Assembly (NCBI GenBank): GCA_002914845.1
Contig: JXTC01000034.1
Span: forward strand, 496,376 to 560,375
From: Trema orientale
Taxonomy: Eukaryota; Streptophyta; Magnoliopsida; Rosales; Cannabaceae
DNA: 64,000 bases
Direction: 5' to 3'
Shown: positions 12,490 to 25,598 of the stretch, one piece after another
Layout: every line of letters begins with the position of its first letter
Numbering within the stretch: the stretch's first letter is position 1
The notes under the pieces: generated by a model
What the model saw: only the letters and a program-made list of their open reading frames with translations
What the model was told of the DNA's origin: nothing
Databases searched by the model: none
Program-made: the position numbers and the translations under genes

Positions 12490-13441
12490 AAGGGCTTGTT
12501 TGGCATTATTTTTTGTTTTCTGTTTTTAGAGTTATGTTTTCAGAAATGAGAACAAAAACTGTTTTATAATGTTTTCAGAAAACAGTAGATATTTGGCAAA
12601 TGTTTTCTAACAATATTTTTTAGGGAAAAAAATATATGAATATAAAAAATCATATTTGTATTATAAAAAAATATATAGAGAGAAAAAGTCAAGAGAGAGT
12701 GACTAGAAATAAATTCAAGTAAAGGAATGAGGAGAGAGAAAGTCACAAGAGAAAATGTAATAAAAGATAATAATGAGAGAGAAAGTGATAAGAGAGAATA
12801 TGGAAATAAAAAGTGCTAAGAAAAATAGAAAAAAAAAAACTAATAAAAACACACAAGAGAGAGAAAGTGATAAGAACACATGAGGATAAAAAATAAAGAT
12901 AAAAAAATAATAAAAAACAAAGTAGCAATAAAGAATGAGGAGAGATAAGGTGATTAAAAAAATGAAGTGATAAAAAATGATGAGAGAGAAAGTGATGGAA
13001 TGAAATGAGGAGAGAGAAAGTGATGGAATGAAATGAGGAGAGAGAAAATGATGAGAGAGAATGAGGAGAGAGAAAGTGATGAGAGAGAATGAGGATTGAG
13101 AGAATGAAGAGAGAGAAAGTGATGAGAGAGAGTGAGGAAAGAGAAAGTTATAAGAGAGAAAGTAGTTAGAGAAAATTATGAAAGAGAAAGTTACAAGAAA
13201 ATGTATATATGAAAGTCATATGAAAAAAAATTTATTTTATTTTTTTAGAAAAAGAAAAAGTTAAGAAAACACCTTGAAAACAACATTTTGTTATTCTCTG
13301 AATATTCTGTTTTCTTTAACTCTGTTTTTAAAAAACTGTTTTTAGAGAAAAATGCTAAACATCCTTACTTGTTCTCAGAAAATAGTTTTCTATTTTTAAA
13401 AATAAAAAACTATTTTTTAGTTACGATACCAAACAACCCCT
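12490..13441. mobile_element. TIR element (hAT-like ends) filled with a GAGA minisatellite
   Basis: The outer ends are AGGGCTTGTTTGGCAT at the left and, reverse-complemented, AGGGGTTGTTTGGTAT at the right. The sub-terminal parts also pair, both being rich in TTTTCAGAAAA-type blocks. The centre (about 12,665-13,200) is a purine-rich irregular tandem repeat built on GAGAGAAAGTGATGA. No transposase is visible. Flanking 8-mers are similar (TAAAACTA and TAAATAAC) but not identical, so a target duplication is uncertain. Confidence 0.65.
12665..13200. repeat. Purine-rich minisatellite (GAGAGAAAGTGATGA-like units)
   Basis: Irregular units of 14-30 bases repeat GAGAGAAAGTGAT and AATGAGGAGAGAGAAAG with drift. 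The top strand is almost free of pyrimidines apart from T. It lies in the middle of the element 12,490-13,441. Confidence 0.8.
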
Positions 13442-16032
13442 AAATAACTACTTGATGAGTTGAGGCCATGTGTGCTTGAGCCACTCATGATGTAGCGAAG
13501 TGCAAGCAGCGTGGAGGTGCAATGCCGGTACAAAATAAATCCTAAGTCGAGATGTCTGATCAGCTAGGCTTAAAAGAAATATTGGTATTTTAAATTAAGA
13601 AAATATCAAGAAAAATATCGATATCGGCAGAAATTTCAAAAAAAAATTCATATCAAAAATAAAAAATTAAAAAAGACCTTAGTATAATTTAAAATCATAA
13701 AGTTTAGTGAAATTTCAAAAAAAAAAATTCATATCAAAAATAAAAAATTAAAAGAGTGCTTAGTATAATTTAAAATCATAAAGTTGTGTATTTCTTGACA
13801 GTACATAAATGTATTATATACATAGAGTGGGAAAGTATGATTAAAATGAAAGAAATAGATACAATTAGTAAAATTAATGTTTTAAAAACAAAACGTTAAC
13901 ATACTAAAAACTAGTCATATATAAAATATAATTTATGTAATGTTGAAAAAAAATATTTATAGTTAAAAAAATGATAAAATATATTTTTATATTTTGTATA
14001 AAATGTGTAAAAAGTTGTAAAATTGTTATACTTTTAAAATTCCTTCAATCGAAAAAATAATAATGATTAACTTCCGTTTTCTATTCCAATTTCAAAATTT
14101 TCCTGATATTTTCACAAAATTTCAAATTATTGAAAAATTACACTACAAGTTTCTAAAAATCGATACTTTTACCAAAATTTCAACTATGTTTCCCCGAAAA
14201 TTTTCTGGAAAATTTTTTACCCCTAAAAGATGTTTCAGTATCTTTAACTTTCTAAAATTTCATCAAAATTTTGGTGAATTTCGTCAGAATTTTTGTCCTT
14301 GCTCGCGAGTACGTACGTACTCCTCAAGATGTCATTTGCTGCTTGTCGATGGTGGTGTAAAATATGCACAAAATTGTTATTTTTTGTTACTTAATTTAAA
14401 GGGTTATTGTCTAAAGTAAGACAATTTATAATGAATATTTATAAGAAATGGCTTTTTTTTAGATCAATTTAAAAAAATAGCTGTTTTTATACTTATTTAA
14501 TAAATTATCATTTTATAATTCTATTTTGATAAATGACCCTTTTTTAGTTGATCCATTTTTTATAAAGTAAATCAGTTTTTAAAAAATTAAATCAATATAT
14601 ATGATATACTCAACATGAAATAGGGTCTTTCTTAAATAATTTTCAAAATTCGGTCATTTTTTAATCATGTTTGAAAAATGGTCATTTTTACAAACTATGA
14701 TCAAAAATTCGGTCTAAAAGCTCTTTTATAAATTACTTACGAAAAACGTTCTTGCACAAAAAAAATTGAAAACTCAAGAGTATTCTCATATTGGTTTTAG
14801 CCCTTTTTAATAATCTATGTTATATTACTGAAGTTCTTAAATTTTGGGTTTCCGTGCACTATAGATCCGATAATATTCAATCTTAGTTAAATCGGTTTGG
14901 CCCTAGTCGAATGTACATACAAAACTCGAAGTAGAAGATGATAGTTCAACTCAACTCTATTATTTTTCCTATTCCGTGTTAAATTTCTAAAAAAAAATAA
15001 AATAAAATAAAGTAAACGTAGTTTATATTGAGATAAAAGTGCCAACGAATATGGTTATATGATATTTATTATTTATCAAAAGTAATAACAAATTTAATAA
15101 GTGTTGGAAAAAAATTCTGAAGTATTTGCATTTTTTATATTTGTTCTTTTAATTATCAATTTTAATTAGTGTTAAATTTTAATTCCTTTAAATATGCGTG
15201 TATTTATATTATGAATATCCAAATTTTCACATGAGGATATATAGGTAAATTCACGAAATTTTGGATTAAAATTTGTTTAAATTGAAACTCGAAAGCGGGT
15301 CTAAGTGACAGATTTTTAGTGCCAAGAACTAAAGTACAAAATATGGAGGGACTTACTTAAGAAAAATTTTTAGTGTCAAGGGCTATTTTGCAAAAATTGG
15401 AAGTCAAAACCAAATCAGATTTTGACATGTGTCAAAAATCCCCAAAACCCCCAGCTCTCTCCCTCTCTCTCACTTGCATGCTCATCCCTTCACAAACCCC
15501 TGTATGCCTTGTGGAGGATCCAGCCGTTGGAGTGGATTTCGACTACACGCGCCGACGTGCAACCTAGCTTGGCCATTGACGACCCCACGCCACCGAGGTC
15601 AACTAGGTCTGAAGCATGGTGGAGGAAGAGATCAGCCACAAAAGAACTCAAGCCTCCCATGAGGCATTTTCCAAGCTAGCGCCACCGTGGGCCACCAAGG
15701 GTCCTCATCATCAATGAGTGAGGCCTTCTCGTGCATGCAGTTACCGATTGATTCCACCTCTTGGTTGGAATCAAAAGTTTTGGACTGTTAAAGTTTATTG
15801 TTTGTGTATTGAATTTTCAATTGGGTCGTCCAATAGAAGTTTAGTTGTCGTTTTCAGAATGTACTCGTCGATTCGAGTTCGATGGCATATAGCATCTCCG
15901 TTGAATTTTGTTGCGACCAAGAACCACTCTATGAGGTTTGGGATTTGACTTGATTTGCATGTTGAAACTCGAGTTTTGTCTAATACGAAATTGTACAAGT
16001 TGTATATCTGCGAACATTTCGAATGTGATAAT
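13442..16032. other. Intergenic region, AT-rich, no gene recognised
   Basis: A tandem duplication of about 75 bases lies at roughly 13,632-13,788, with two copies of TTCATATCAAAAATAAAAAA followed by CTTAGTATAATTTAAAATCA. The stretch 15,430-15,720 is locally GC-rich with overlapping short frames, but none shows a recognisable domain. About 15,720-16,032 is unique-looking DNA that received the SINE at 16,052. Confidence 0.4.
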
Positions 16033-16051
16033 GACCTTGGTTTCACCATTT

Positions 16052-16239
16052 TTTTTTTTAAAAAAAAATATAGGGTTTAACTAATGACCTCCACTTATTA
16101 TAAATTAAGAAAAATACCAATTATTACCCAATCTCATTAGAGATAATAGATTTTCACGCCTATCTCTGATGTGACTCAAATCTAAGATCAAGATCCCAAA
16201 TAATGGATACTCTTACCACTTGAGTCAATCCACTTAGTC
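16052..16239 (-). mobile_element. tRNA-derived SINE (minus orientation), 19-base target duplication
   Basis: A perfect direct repeat, GACCTTGGTTTCACCATTT, flanks it at 16033-16051 and 16240-16258. Read on the minus strand, the head has an A-box-like TGACTCAAGTGGTAAGAG and a B-box-like AGATTTGAGTC, and the 3' end is an A-rich tail (T-rich on the plus strand at 16,052-16,060). The 3' body (AAGTGGAGGTCATTAGTTAA) matches the second SINE at 59,688-59,855. Confidence 0.88.
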
Positions 16240-16258
16240 GACCTTGGTTTCACCATTT

Positions 16259-18988
16259 AAGACTCTAGTAGAAAGTTCATTTTTCAAAATAAGCGAACGA
16301 AATTCTAGAATGCCTGTCGAATGTCTTCTCAGTATTGGTTCAGGACAACAAGCATGTCCACTGCCTTGTTTCTCTGTATTGTGTCCATTTTCGGAGTCAA
16401 TTTCATGATATTGGCAATGCCTCAAAATGTCACTTTCTGGTCCATATATACCTAAGATAGTCCATTCTAATTACACACTCGAGGACTCATGGAATGACCA
16501 GTAGCTAGCTTTAGCTAGTTCCGTGAGGTAGAGATCCATTTACTTTTTTTTTTTATTTGTGTTTAATTTAAATTAAGTACTATGGTGGAACTATGATTCA
16601 GTATGATTTTTATACAACTATGATGATTTGATTAATTGCCTGTTGAATTTAAATATCATTGGACTTTATGGATTATTTTGGAATTGGTATTTTTGTTTTA
16701 AATGTATGTTTTAAAAATTAGGATTCAGGCAAAAATAGCTGTTATATCCGAATTCCTGTAAATCCCAGAATAATCTATAATGGATCATAATTATTGACTC
16801 AAATTGAGAACATATTGTTATTTTGAATATTAAAATATGTTGCACATATTATAGGATTATACTTGAGATCATATTTTCATCACGATAGTTTAGACCAGTG
16901 ATAAGTTGCTGCACAGCTCGGTGAAAGACCTAAGAACTTGCGTATGGTTTAGCTAATATACCACTACTGGATAGTATCAAAATACTGGGTACCATTTACA
17001 AAAGGTATTATAAAGCCTTCATGAGAAGATTAATATTGCATACCTATTTTTATTAGTTAATTGATAATATTTACAATTATGTGGCTTCATTATACTTGAC
17101 ATATGTGGATATAAATGAGTTTTCGGTCGCATATGTGGATCTTGCATTTTATAGACCATTTTGAGAAAACGCTAAACATGTAGAACGGTGCTGAGGTAAA
17201 TGTTCGGTCTATTGGCATATTTGCTCATTGAGATCTTGTTCATACTTCTAGTTTCGTATAAGTTTAATGTATCTTTCCTCTTTTCTTAATAATTAATTAG
17301 TTATATTCGCTAATATTTACAAATGGATGTCTAAGGGCGCTTTTATTTTGATTAGGATCTTTGTACATATGAGGATATTTTGAAAATTATAAATAGACAT
17401 TTAAACTTCTAAGTGCTTAGCTTTTTAACAATTATTCTTAATAGGTGATTTCAAGTTCGTGGAAATTAACTCGGGCTTCTTTTATGAATTTTTTACAAGG
17501 ATATCGGTTTTTATTATCAACTGTTGTTTTTCCTAAATATCTTCAAAATGGAACTTCGTCCAATATCTTTGTAGAATAATAATTTCTGAAATTTCTATTT
17601 GTGAACTTCCTAATCTGCTCTTGATCCGAGGTTTTAATTAATTGGGTTGTGATATTTATTGTTTATGTGGATAATTTGGTAAAATTAATGATCAAAATTA
17701 GTGTTTAACTAAGGGGAGCTATATTTGTACCCCACATAATTATTAAAACACCCCTAAAATAAGTAAAAAGGCAAGTCGGGATAAAAAATCAAAAATCATA
17801 TTAAAAGCACGTCAAATACTCTCTAAAGTTAACTTTCTTCTCTGCAAATTCATGAACTAAAACAAATTAGCAGTTTTAATTTTTAGGATGAAAAGATTGA
17901 ATCAATTGAATAAAAAAACTATGAGAGAAACAAACAATTGACACAGAAAAATGAAACACAATGTTTCACTTCCTCTGCTTTAATTTAAGATTAAAGGGAT
18001 TATCAAAGAAATTAAAATTAGAGGAGATAAATTATGCATAAAAAGAAATTTTCTTAAAAAAATAATAAGGGAAAAGATGGAATGAATTTTTGAATAGGAG
18101 TGTTACTGCGAAATTGAAAAAGAATGAGAGATGAAGATAGGGTGCTAATTTTTTTTTCTTTATTAAATTGTTTCTTTTAATTATTTTATTGATTAATGGA
18201 ATGCCTTTATGCGAAGTTTAGGTATATATATAATCTCCTGTTTGGCCAATATTGCATATATAAATTTATTATATATTTTAAAATCAGAAAGTCAATATTG
18301 ATAATAATTAAAAAAACAAGATATTAACTGAACAAATAATCAAATACAAAGTAAAAAAAAAGTAAATATTTCCTTTAATTAATATATGAAAATAACTTAT
18401 TGCATGGTTTAGTTTCATCGATTTGACGTTTGCAGAAACCACAAATCAAACTAAACCCAAATTTTTTCAGAAACACCAAAACCCGTGCCAAACACAAGTC
18501 AGTTTTGTTTTGGTTTCGGTGGTTTCATTGGTTTATCAGTTGGATGAACACCCATGACTCCATGTCACCTGGTAGAACATGGTAAATTACTCAGATCACC
18601 AAATATATATCGATTGATTGTTCAATATCTAAAGGAAATCTGGCCTTTTTTAATTTATTTCTTCAAAATAATACTTGTCTAAATATATACATACTACTTA
18701 AAAAAAATTATATATATAATATAAATTAGAAAGCAGAAAAGTACGTTGTCTGCTCAGAGGAAAAAGAACAGTAACCTAGATTTATCTGTAAAAAAAATAT
18801 AGGAAAAAGAATTCGCAATATAATTCTTCTGAAACCGTGAAATTTATTACCTTATCGAATCGTTCTTAAAATGATAAGAAACATTATAAAGCAGGTCATT
18901 ACGCCTTGCAACAAAAACCAAAAATGGGACATGCACTGACACCACGAGTCAATGCTAGAAATAGAAGCAAATGATCTCGTATATACTA
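16259..18988. other. Intergenic region, no gene recognised
   Basis: AT-rich sequence without a domain-bearing reading frame. I see no intact mobile element here. Confidence 0.4.
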
Positions 18989-21900
18989 TTAACTAGGCTT
19001 CAATGTGTTTCCAATATCGATCACGAACCGATATCTAACATCTTTTTTTGCAAGACGCTCTAGCGCAGTGTTTACATAGTTGATGGGAACAACTTCAATG
19101 TCAGGTGTTATGTTTTGCTTAGCTGCAAAATCAATCATCTCTTGTGTCTCTTTTATCCCTCCTACGCAACTTCCAACTACGATCTTTCTTCCTGTTATTC
19201 CAATTAAAGTATAATATAAATGTTGTGTTAGTACCAATCTAGTTACACAAATGAAAATGCACTATATGAAACAAAAGCATATTAATCATGTCAAGCTAAA
19301 ATATATATAGGCTTTTTCTCAATGTTTATATATGGCCTGGTTTATTTTTGCTTTAGTTCTTAATTTCTTGTCACATCTAGCCCATAATCAAAATTACATT
19401 CAACTAAGTTTTCCAGCCTTATAAAACAGATCATGCCATATACATAATATAATATATATATATATACACGTATATACTGACCAAATATTAGAGGTAAAAC
19501 TGGCACTTCATATGGTTTCCCTGGAGCACCAAGCATAACCAACTTTCCATCAGACTTCAACATACCAATCAAAGGCGGAATAGGATGGACAGCAGGAGCC
19601 GTATCTATGATACCATCCAATGTGCCCGTGGCAGCCTTCACACCACATCAAAGTTTCAAATAAATAAATTAATTAATTGAAAAAAAAAAAAGCATATCAC
19701 AAAATGCAGCGCACTTAAGGCCGAAACTACTAAAAGTGGTTTTATTTTAGTGTCGATCATTTTTAAAATTTTCCCACAAATTTATTTTTAAAAGAATGTA
19801 CTTATAACATTAATAATCTAATCCAAAGTTGACATGACATTAGTTCTCTTAAAATCATTTTTAGAGACAAAGTAAATGCAATTCCAAGCTCTTAAAATCG
19901 TTTAATCAAGAAGATAGCAAATTAATTTCAATCATAAAATAAAAGAAGATGACTACTTCAATGCCGAACATGTATACATGACAAGTACCTTCATCTGATC
20001 TGTGTCTTCGATAAGCAAAAATGAATCAGCACCGAAACGTTCAGTAGCGTCATTCATCTTGTTAGGAGAGGTACTAATCACGGTGACTTTAGCTCCCATA
20101 GCCTTGGCAAATTTCACTGCGACATGTCCTACCCCACCTAGACCAACTACACCAACATGAACACCGGGTTTATCGAGTCCAAAATACTTTAATGGGCTGT
20201 AAACTGAAATCCCAGCGCAAAGGAGAGGAGCAGCGACATCAAGACTTAGATCATTTGGAATTCGGATAATGAAATGCTCGTCGGCCACCATGAGATTGGA
20301 GTAACCTCCATAGGTGGCGGATCCGTCATAGTACTTGGCGCCGCCAAAGGTGATTACCAACTTAGGGCAGTAATTCTCGAGGTGGTTGGCGCAGTTGTCG
20401 CAGGAGTGGCAAGATCCTACCAAGCAACCCACGCCAACTTTGTCACCGACTTTGAACTTTTCCACCTTGCTTCCCACTTCTGTGACTATTCCAACAATCT
20501 CATGCCTATAATATTTTTAATGTCGTTCATGAAAAGTGGTACAGTCAGTCTATACTATATATAACTCCATAGGTTAATTGGAGCAAGTACTATATATATA
20601 TATATAACAATAAACTCATTAATGAAAGGCTCTATTTTAGTCAAATATGATATGTATGCTTGTAGAGAGATTTTACATCACGTCAATCTTTGTGATCTAC
20701 TCCCGAAAAGAGAAAATAAATCATATAAAATTACACAGTCGTAGTTGCAGCAAAAAAGTAGAAGCTATATAAATTATAGCAAAAACAAGTAGAGGTGAAT
20801 AGATGGGCCGCTCAGCCCGCCCTGACTTGAGCTCGTTGGGGAAGAAAAGCGGCCCTCGCCTGTAAAAGAAACGGGCTATATCAAGGCTTAGCCCGCCTCT
20901 ATATTCCGCTTGGCCAAAGTGAGCCCACTCCGGCCCTAATTTTTTTTAACAAAGAGAAATTTAAATGGATAACCAATATTTTTAAATTTGATTAAGTAAA
21001 TATCCATTTTTTAAATTTTATAGGTAAATGTTCAGGTAGATATATTTTTATACTTGGTGGATATGTTTATCTACCAATTTCAGTTACTATACTGAAATGT
21101 ATTAGGTATAATTTTTTATACTTAGTATATAAAATTTTACACTTAGTATATAAATATATATACTCGACATTTTGCTATAACATTTGACAAAGGGATATTT
21201 ACTTACATTGGACCCAAATTTTGGTTATATTTCTATAAGGCCCAAAAAAATAAAAACAAAATTGGGCCATATAGAAATATGACCAAACTTTGGCCCCCAT
21301 TTAAGTAAATGTCCCTTTGTCAAATGTTATAGCAAAATGTCCGGTATATATGCTTATATACCAAGTATAAAATTTTATATACTAAGTATAAAAAAATATA
21401 TATATATATATAGTGCATTTCAGCACAGTAACTAAAATTGGTAGATAAACATATCTACCAAGTGTAAAATATATATACCCTGACATTTAGCTATAAAATT
21501 TAAAAAATGGACATCTACTTAATCAAATTTAAAATATTGGTCATCCACCTAAATTTCTCATCAAAATTTCTGTTCAAATCGGGCCGGCACAGAAGCTCAA
21601 TTCTATGGACCCGGCCCTACTCTTAGAGCCAGGTCGTGCTCAGGCCAAGAGAGTTTAGGGCCGAATTGGGCCAATCCACGGGTCGTATTACCGGGCCACG
21701 GGCTGGTTTCTTTGGCCCGGGCCATTTTTACTGCTCTAACAATAAGTAACCAAGGGTCAATTGTGTGAGGTCCAACTATCAATCTACTGTGCATTTTTTT
21801 TTTTTTCTGTGGCATTATTGAGTATTGACACCTTCTAGCATGCATTATTCCTAAATTTAAGACGGTATGGTACGATCTGTCATTTTTTTTCCATCACTAG

Positions 21901-23544
21901 AGAGACGGGACCATTAATCTGAACTATTATGATGCGGAAGACTCGCATATATGTTGTCTACACGCCTACAATCACTCGCAAAAGTCCATTTAATTTGGTG
22001 AGATATTAATCGGCACAGGGTTCAAGTGGGTCCATTATATGTCTACTTTATGGTCACTACGATCGACCCTTATATTTGAGCTATTGGAAAATGAAATAAT
22101 TAGGAAGATACGGTATTTAGCACCACACTAAAAAAAAGCACGAAATTCACATATAAATTTTATGATAGACCTCATATTTTCACTAAAATTTGGTGCTAAG
22201 AACCACAACTAGCCTCTTAGCATTGTTCACGAGGTTTTAATAGAGGAGACTCAAATGGGTCCACTGTAGGTCCTTAGCTCACTAACAGAGCCGTAATGAG
22301 TCACTTGTGAGTGCCCATAACACCCATTTCATGACCTGTGTCTTCCAACCCTTTGTTATCAGGTAGTTAGAGCTGATAAATGCAAGGTACCAATCCAATA
22401 TTTTATATAATTTCGGGCTTTCATTATAACCAGGTAAGAATATACACACTTTCAGTCTTCGAATAAACAATATTACTTTAATATAATTGTACTTTAATGT
22501 AATAAGATACCTTAAAAATTATAATGACACTTGTAAGCCGCCATATTAACTAATTAATCAGTAAAAGAATGAGAGTAAAAGAATGAGTGGAAAGAAAATG
22601 AGAAAAATGGGTAAAAAAGATTAGGATTCGTTTTCTCATTCTTTTTGCTCATTCTAATTAGTTTGTAAATACATGAAATAGTAATACTTTCGGTTTCTTT
22701 ATTTCTTTTACTCTTCTAATAAATATGCTCTAAATTCTACCCTAAAAAAGGGCTCTAAATTCGTTATGATTTATTTTTCCGTATATTATATTGTCCAGCC
22801 AATAATTTTCTTTTCCACGCTTTCGCTAGCTAACACCAATTTGGCATTAATTAATTTTAATGTTTGCATTCTAAATAAATAACTAAAGAAAACTATGTGA
22901 TCTTTTTTCCTTTTCCCCTTCTTTTAGGTATATAGCAATATATTTTATATGTTTGAAATATGAGTAAACTCTACCCAGGTACGACAGGATAATTGGCAGT
23001 GCCCCAATCATTCTTGACTACGTGAAGGTCAGTGTAGCATATCCCACAGTACAACACTTTAAACGTAACATCTTTCTCTCCAGTTTCTCTGCAGCCAAAC
23101 AATCAAACACAAGTTTTTGAAAGTTTAAAGCACAATTTTTCGTATCAGAAAATAATACAAGAAATATGTCCGGAGTAGAAAGGATTTTTTTTTTTTTTTG
23201 AAAATGGTACCGTAGATTTTTTTTCTTCAAATGGGTACCAATGATATAACAAGAGTATTTCTAGTGAAACGACTTTCGTAACAATTTTTTGAAACTACAC
23301 CAATATTATTATGGAAATTGTACTCTTATATTTTGGACATTTCGATGGTGGAAAGTTTCATTTTATTTTCCTTTTCTTTTCTTATGACCATAAAGAGCAA
23401 ATAAATCTTGAAAATCTGAACTAGAAAGAATATGAAGAAAAGGAACCTTCTGGAGAAATGGAAGGGAGAGAGAATGCCAGAACTATCTCTTGCTGCCCAT
23501 CCAAATGCCTTCCTTGGGTGCTCTTCTTCGGGAGATTTGGCCAT
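18989..23544 (-). CDS. ADH-B: zinc-dependent alcohol dehydrogenase, CAD/8-hydroxygeraniol dehydrogenase-like
   Basis: The exons in translation order are 23447-23544, 22975-23088, 19989-20505, 19482-19635 and 18989-19191, giving 361 residues. The N-terminus [20 protein letters not shown] is typical of the 8-hydroxygeraniol dehydrogenase-like group; an in-frame ATG 21 bases upstream is not supported by the family. Zinc and cofactor motifs are present: [24 protein letters not shown] and GLGGVG. Oddities: the residue after the catalytic Cys is Tyr (GICYTDLH) where the other four copies have His. The end of exon 3 ([10 protein letters not shown]) and exon 4 ([28 protein letters not shown]) are also the most divergent of the five. 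The Thr and the His two positions after Asp (TDLH), which act in the proton relay of the family, are kept. Intron 2 is about 2.5 kb because of nested mobile elements. Changed specificity is possible. Confidence 0.9.
20790..21738. mobile_element. hAT-type non-autonomous element in ADH-B intron 2, split by a foldback element
   Basis: The left end is TAGAGGTGAATAGATGGGCC and the right end, reverse-complemented, is TAGAGCAGTAAAAATGGCCC. The flanking 8-mers AAAACAAG and ACAATAAG agree at six of eight positions, which fits a decayed 8-base hAT target duplication. The body is rich in GGCCC and GGGCC blocks, unlike the AT-rich surroundings. It is interrupted at 20,954-21,559 by another element, so it is the older of the two. 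Confidence 0.65.
20954..21559. mobile_element. Foldback (near-complete inverted repeat) element, Mutator-like ends
   Basis: The whole 606 bases pair with themselves about an axis near 21,257. The outer ends are GAGAAATTTAAATGG and the reverse complement of CCACCTAAATTTCTC. The inner parts (GACAAAGGGATATTTACTTA with TTAAGTAAATGTCCCTTTGTC, and TTATATTTCTATAAGGCCC with GGGCCATATAGAAATATGA) pair right up to the centre with almost no loop. The end sequence resembles the arms of 3,984-6,015 (GTAGATGTCCA, TATAGGTAAATGT). It has no coding capacity. Confidence 0.8.
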
Positions 23545-23775
23545 TTTTCGATCTTCTGATTTCAAGCTATAATGTATAACACTCTTAAGTTACACAATCG
23601 AAGAGAGTATAAGTTAAAAATGTGTCACTGAGTGTATTGCATGTTAGATCTAGCTCCCTAGAGAATGTTGGTTTTTAGGTAATTAAGTTAGAGAAATGTG
23701 TGGTTTTAATACATATAGAAACTGACTGATGTGACGGTAGGTCGGGCATGACCGTTGGATAGTGTGCTGTGTCGG

Positions 23776-24304
23776 TAGAGCTGGCAATTTTCTATACGAC
23801 ACGACGATATGACTCGAAAACGACACGAAATAAACGGATTTGGGTGACCCATTTAATTTTCGTGTCAATTTCGGGTTGACACGTGTAACACGTATAATAA
23901 ACGGATGGGTTTCGGGTCAATCCGCTTAACCCGAAAATGACCCGTGTAACCCGTTTAATTAAACGCGTCATTTTCGTGTCGTGTCAACATGACACTAATA
24001 CGACATATTTATTAATATTTTAATATATTAAACGTGATTTTAATTAATTCTAAGCATATTTATAGGAGTAAAATTAAATTAAGTAGTTATAATCGTGTTA
24101 AATTAAAATAATCGTGTCAATTTTGAATAATCGTGTCAAACGGGTCATAATATGACATATTACATATTTATTAAACGGGTTACACGCGTCGTGTCGTGTT
24201 ACACGTGTATTAATCGTGTCGTGTTCGGGTTAGGTATTATCGTGTCGTGTCATAATCGTGTCGACCCAAACACAACACGATAACACGAATTGCCACCAGC
24301 CCTA
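23776..24304. mobile_element. hAT superfamily MITE with perfect 8-base target duplication
   Basis: TGTGTCGG lies directly before (23768-23775) and directly after (24305-24312) the element. The ends are TAGAGCTGGCAATTTT and, reverse-complemented, TAGGGCTGGTGGCAATTC. The inside is built of CGTGTCGTGT, ACCCGTTTAATT and GGGTCAATCC blocks in both orientations, so it can fold extensively. No transposase. It inserted about 230 bases upstream of the ADH-B start codon. Confidence 0.92.
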
Positions 24305-25598
24305 TGTGTCGGCCTCTAATTGGCTGATCAATTAGAGAGTGAAAAATTATGCCTTTTAGTCGTGTTAGGTTGGTAGAAATGAATAACAATGATGATGAGA
24401 ATTGTAATGAAATAGAATTAGAACAGTAATAAAAATAATATTTTATTATTTATTAATTTAGTAGAATAAAATGAAATAAATGATTATATTGACGAAAATA
24501 ACTTTATTTTTTGATGTCTCAGTATGGCAAAAATTGGAAATGAAGTTTTAAATCTAGTGACAAAAATGGTAGAATTATGATTTTACATCTTTTTGAATGG
24601 AATAACAATTCTATTAAATAATAGAACTAAGATTTCAAAGAAATTATTATTCTTTTGTTTAAAAACTAAAGTAAAAAATGGAATGAGAACGGTAATTTCA
24701 TTCCAAAGGTGATTCCACAAAGCTAAAGATGTTAACTTTCTAAATTTGGAGAATTGCACGAACACATTAATTAATGTAATATGGCAGCAAACTTTAGCAC
24801 AAAAACAATTGCAATGACATTTCATGAGGTCGTAAAAAAATCAAACGACTACCTCAACCTCACTTTAATTTTTATATAAACTCAACCTTAATTTCTCTTG
24901 CTAATTTTTTTTTTCTCCCTTGAGAGGCAACTTGGCACTCTCACGTACTCGTAATTAGTCACCCATAAAATTATATTTAGAAAAAAAAGGTAATCCTTAA
25001 TACGTGTGTGCGTGGTTATTCAAGTTAAAAGAATCTACTCTCAGTGTCTGTACATAACAATTTATTGGTGGTTGCATGACGAGGAGTTCAATAATTGAGT
25101 ATTGTTGGATCGTAGTCCACCAAAAAAACAAAAAATCAAAATTGTCACAATAATTACAACTTCAATGTTCAGTACTGAAAATCCGGATAATCTCTGAATT
25201 TTTACTTTCATAATTTGAACCGTGCTGAGGCCTAGAGCATATTCGGACAAATTTAATTAATAATCCATTATGGCCACAGCATCGTGGTGTTTAACCTCAT
25301 TGTTGAAGACAAAGCCCACAGAGAGGACAACTACTGTTCAAGTGGACCTCAAATGTCATTAGATGACTTGACTCACCGTACGTTACCTTCATCACCACAT
25401 GCACTGTCCTTACATGACTGTTAACACCCCTCACCCAAATAAAAAAAAAAAGCCTTGTCGCCTTCATCACGAGAAACACTCTTCCACTCCTCGGTGTACA
25501 GAATAAAATTGTCCTCTTCTCTGTGTTCTCTTTCCGCGTTCTCTTATACTAGTATTCGAAAACTGCTTATTGATTATTAGTTTTTATTTTAAAAAATA

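Noticed and set aside
12665-13200. CRISPR-like array
   Set aside because: Units are irregular, adjacent and of low complexity without unique spacers, in a plant nuclear sequence.
23545-23565. Upstream in-frame ATG for ADH-B
   Set aside because: Paralogues and the wider family start at MAKS; the extra seven residues have no counterpart.
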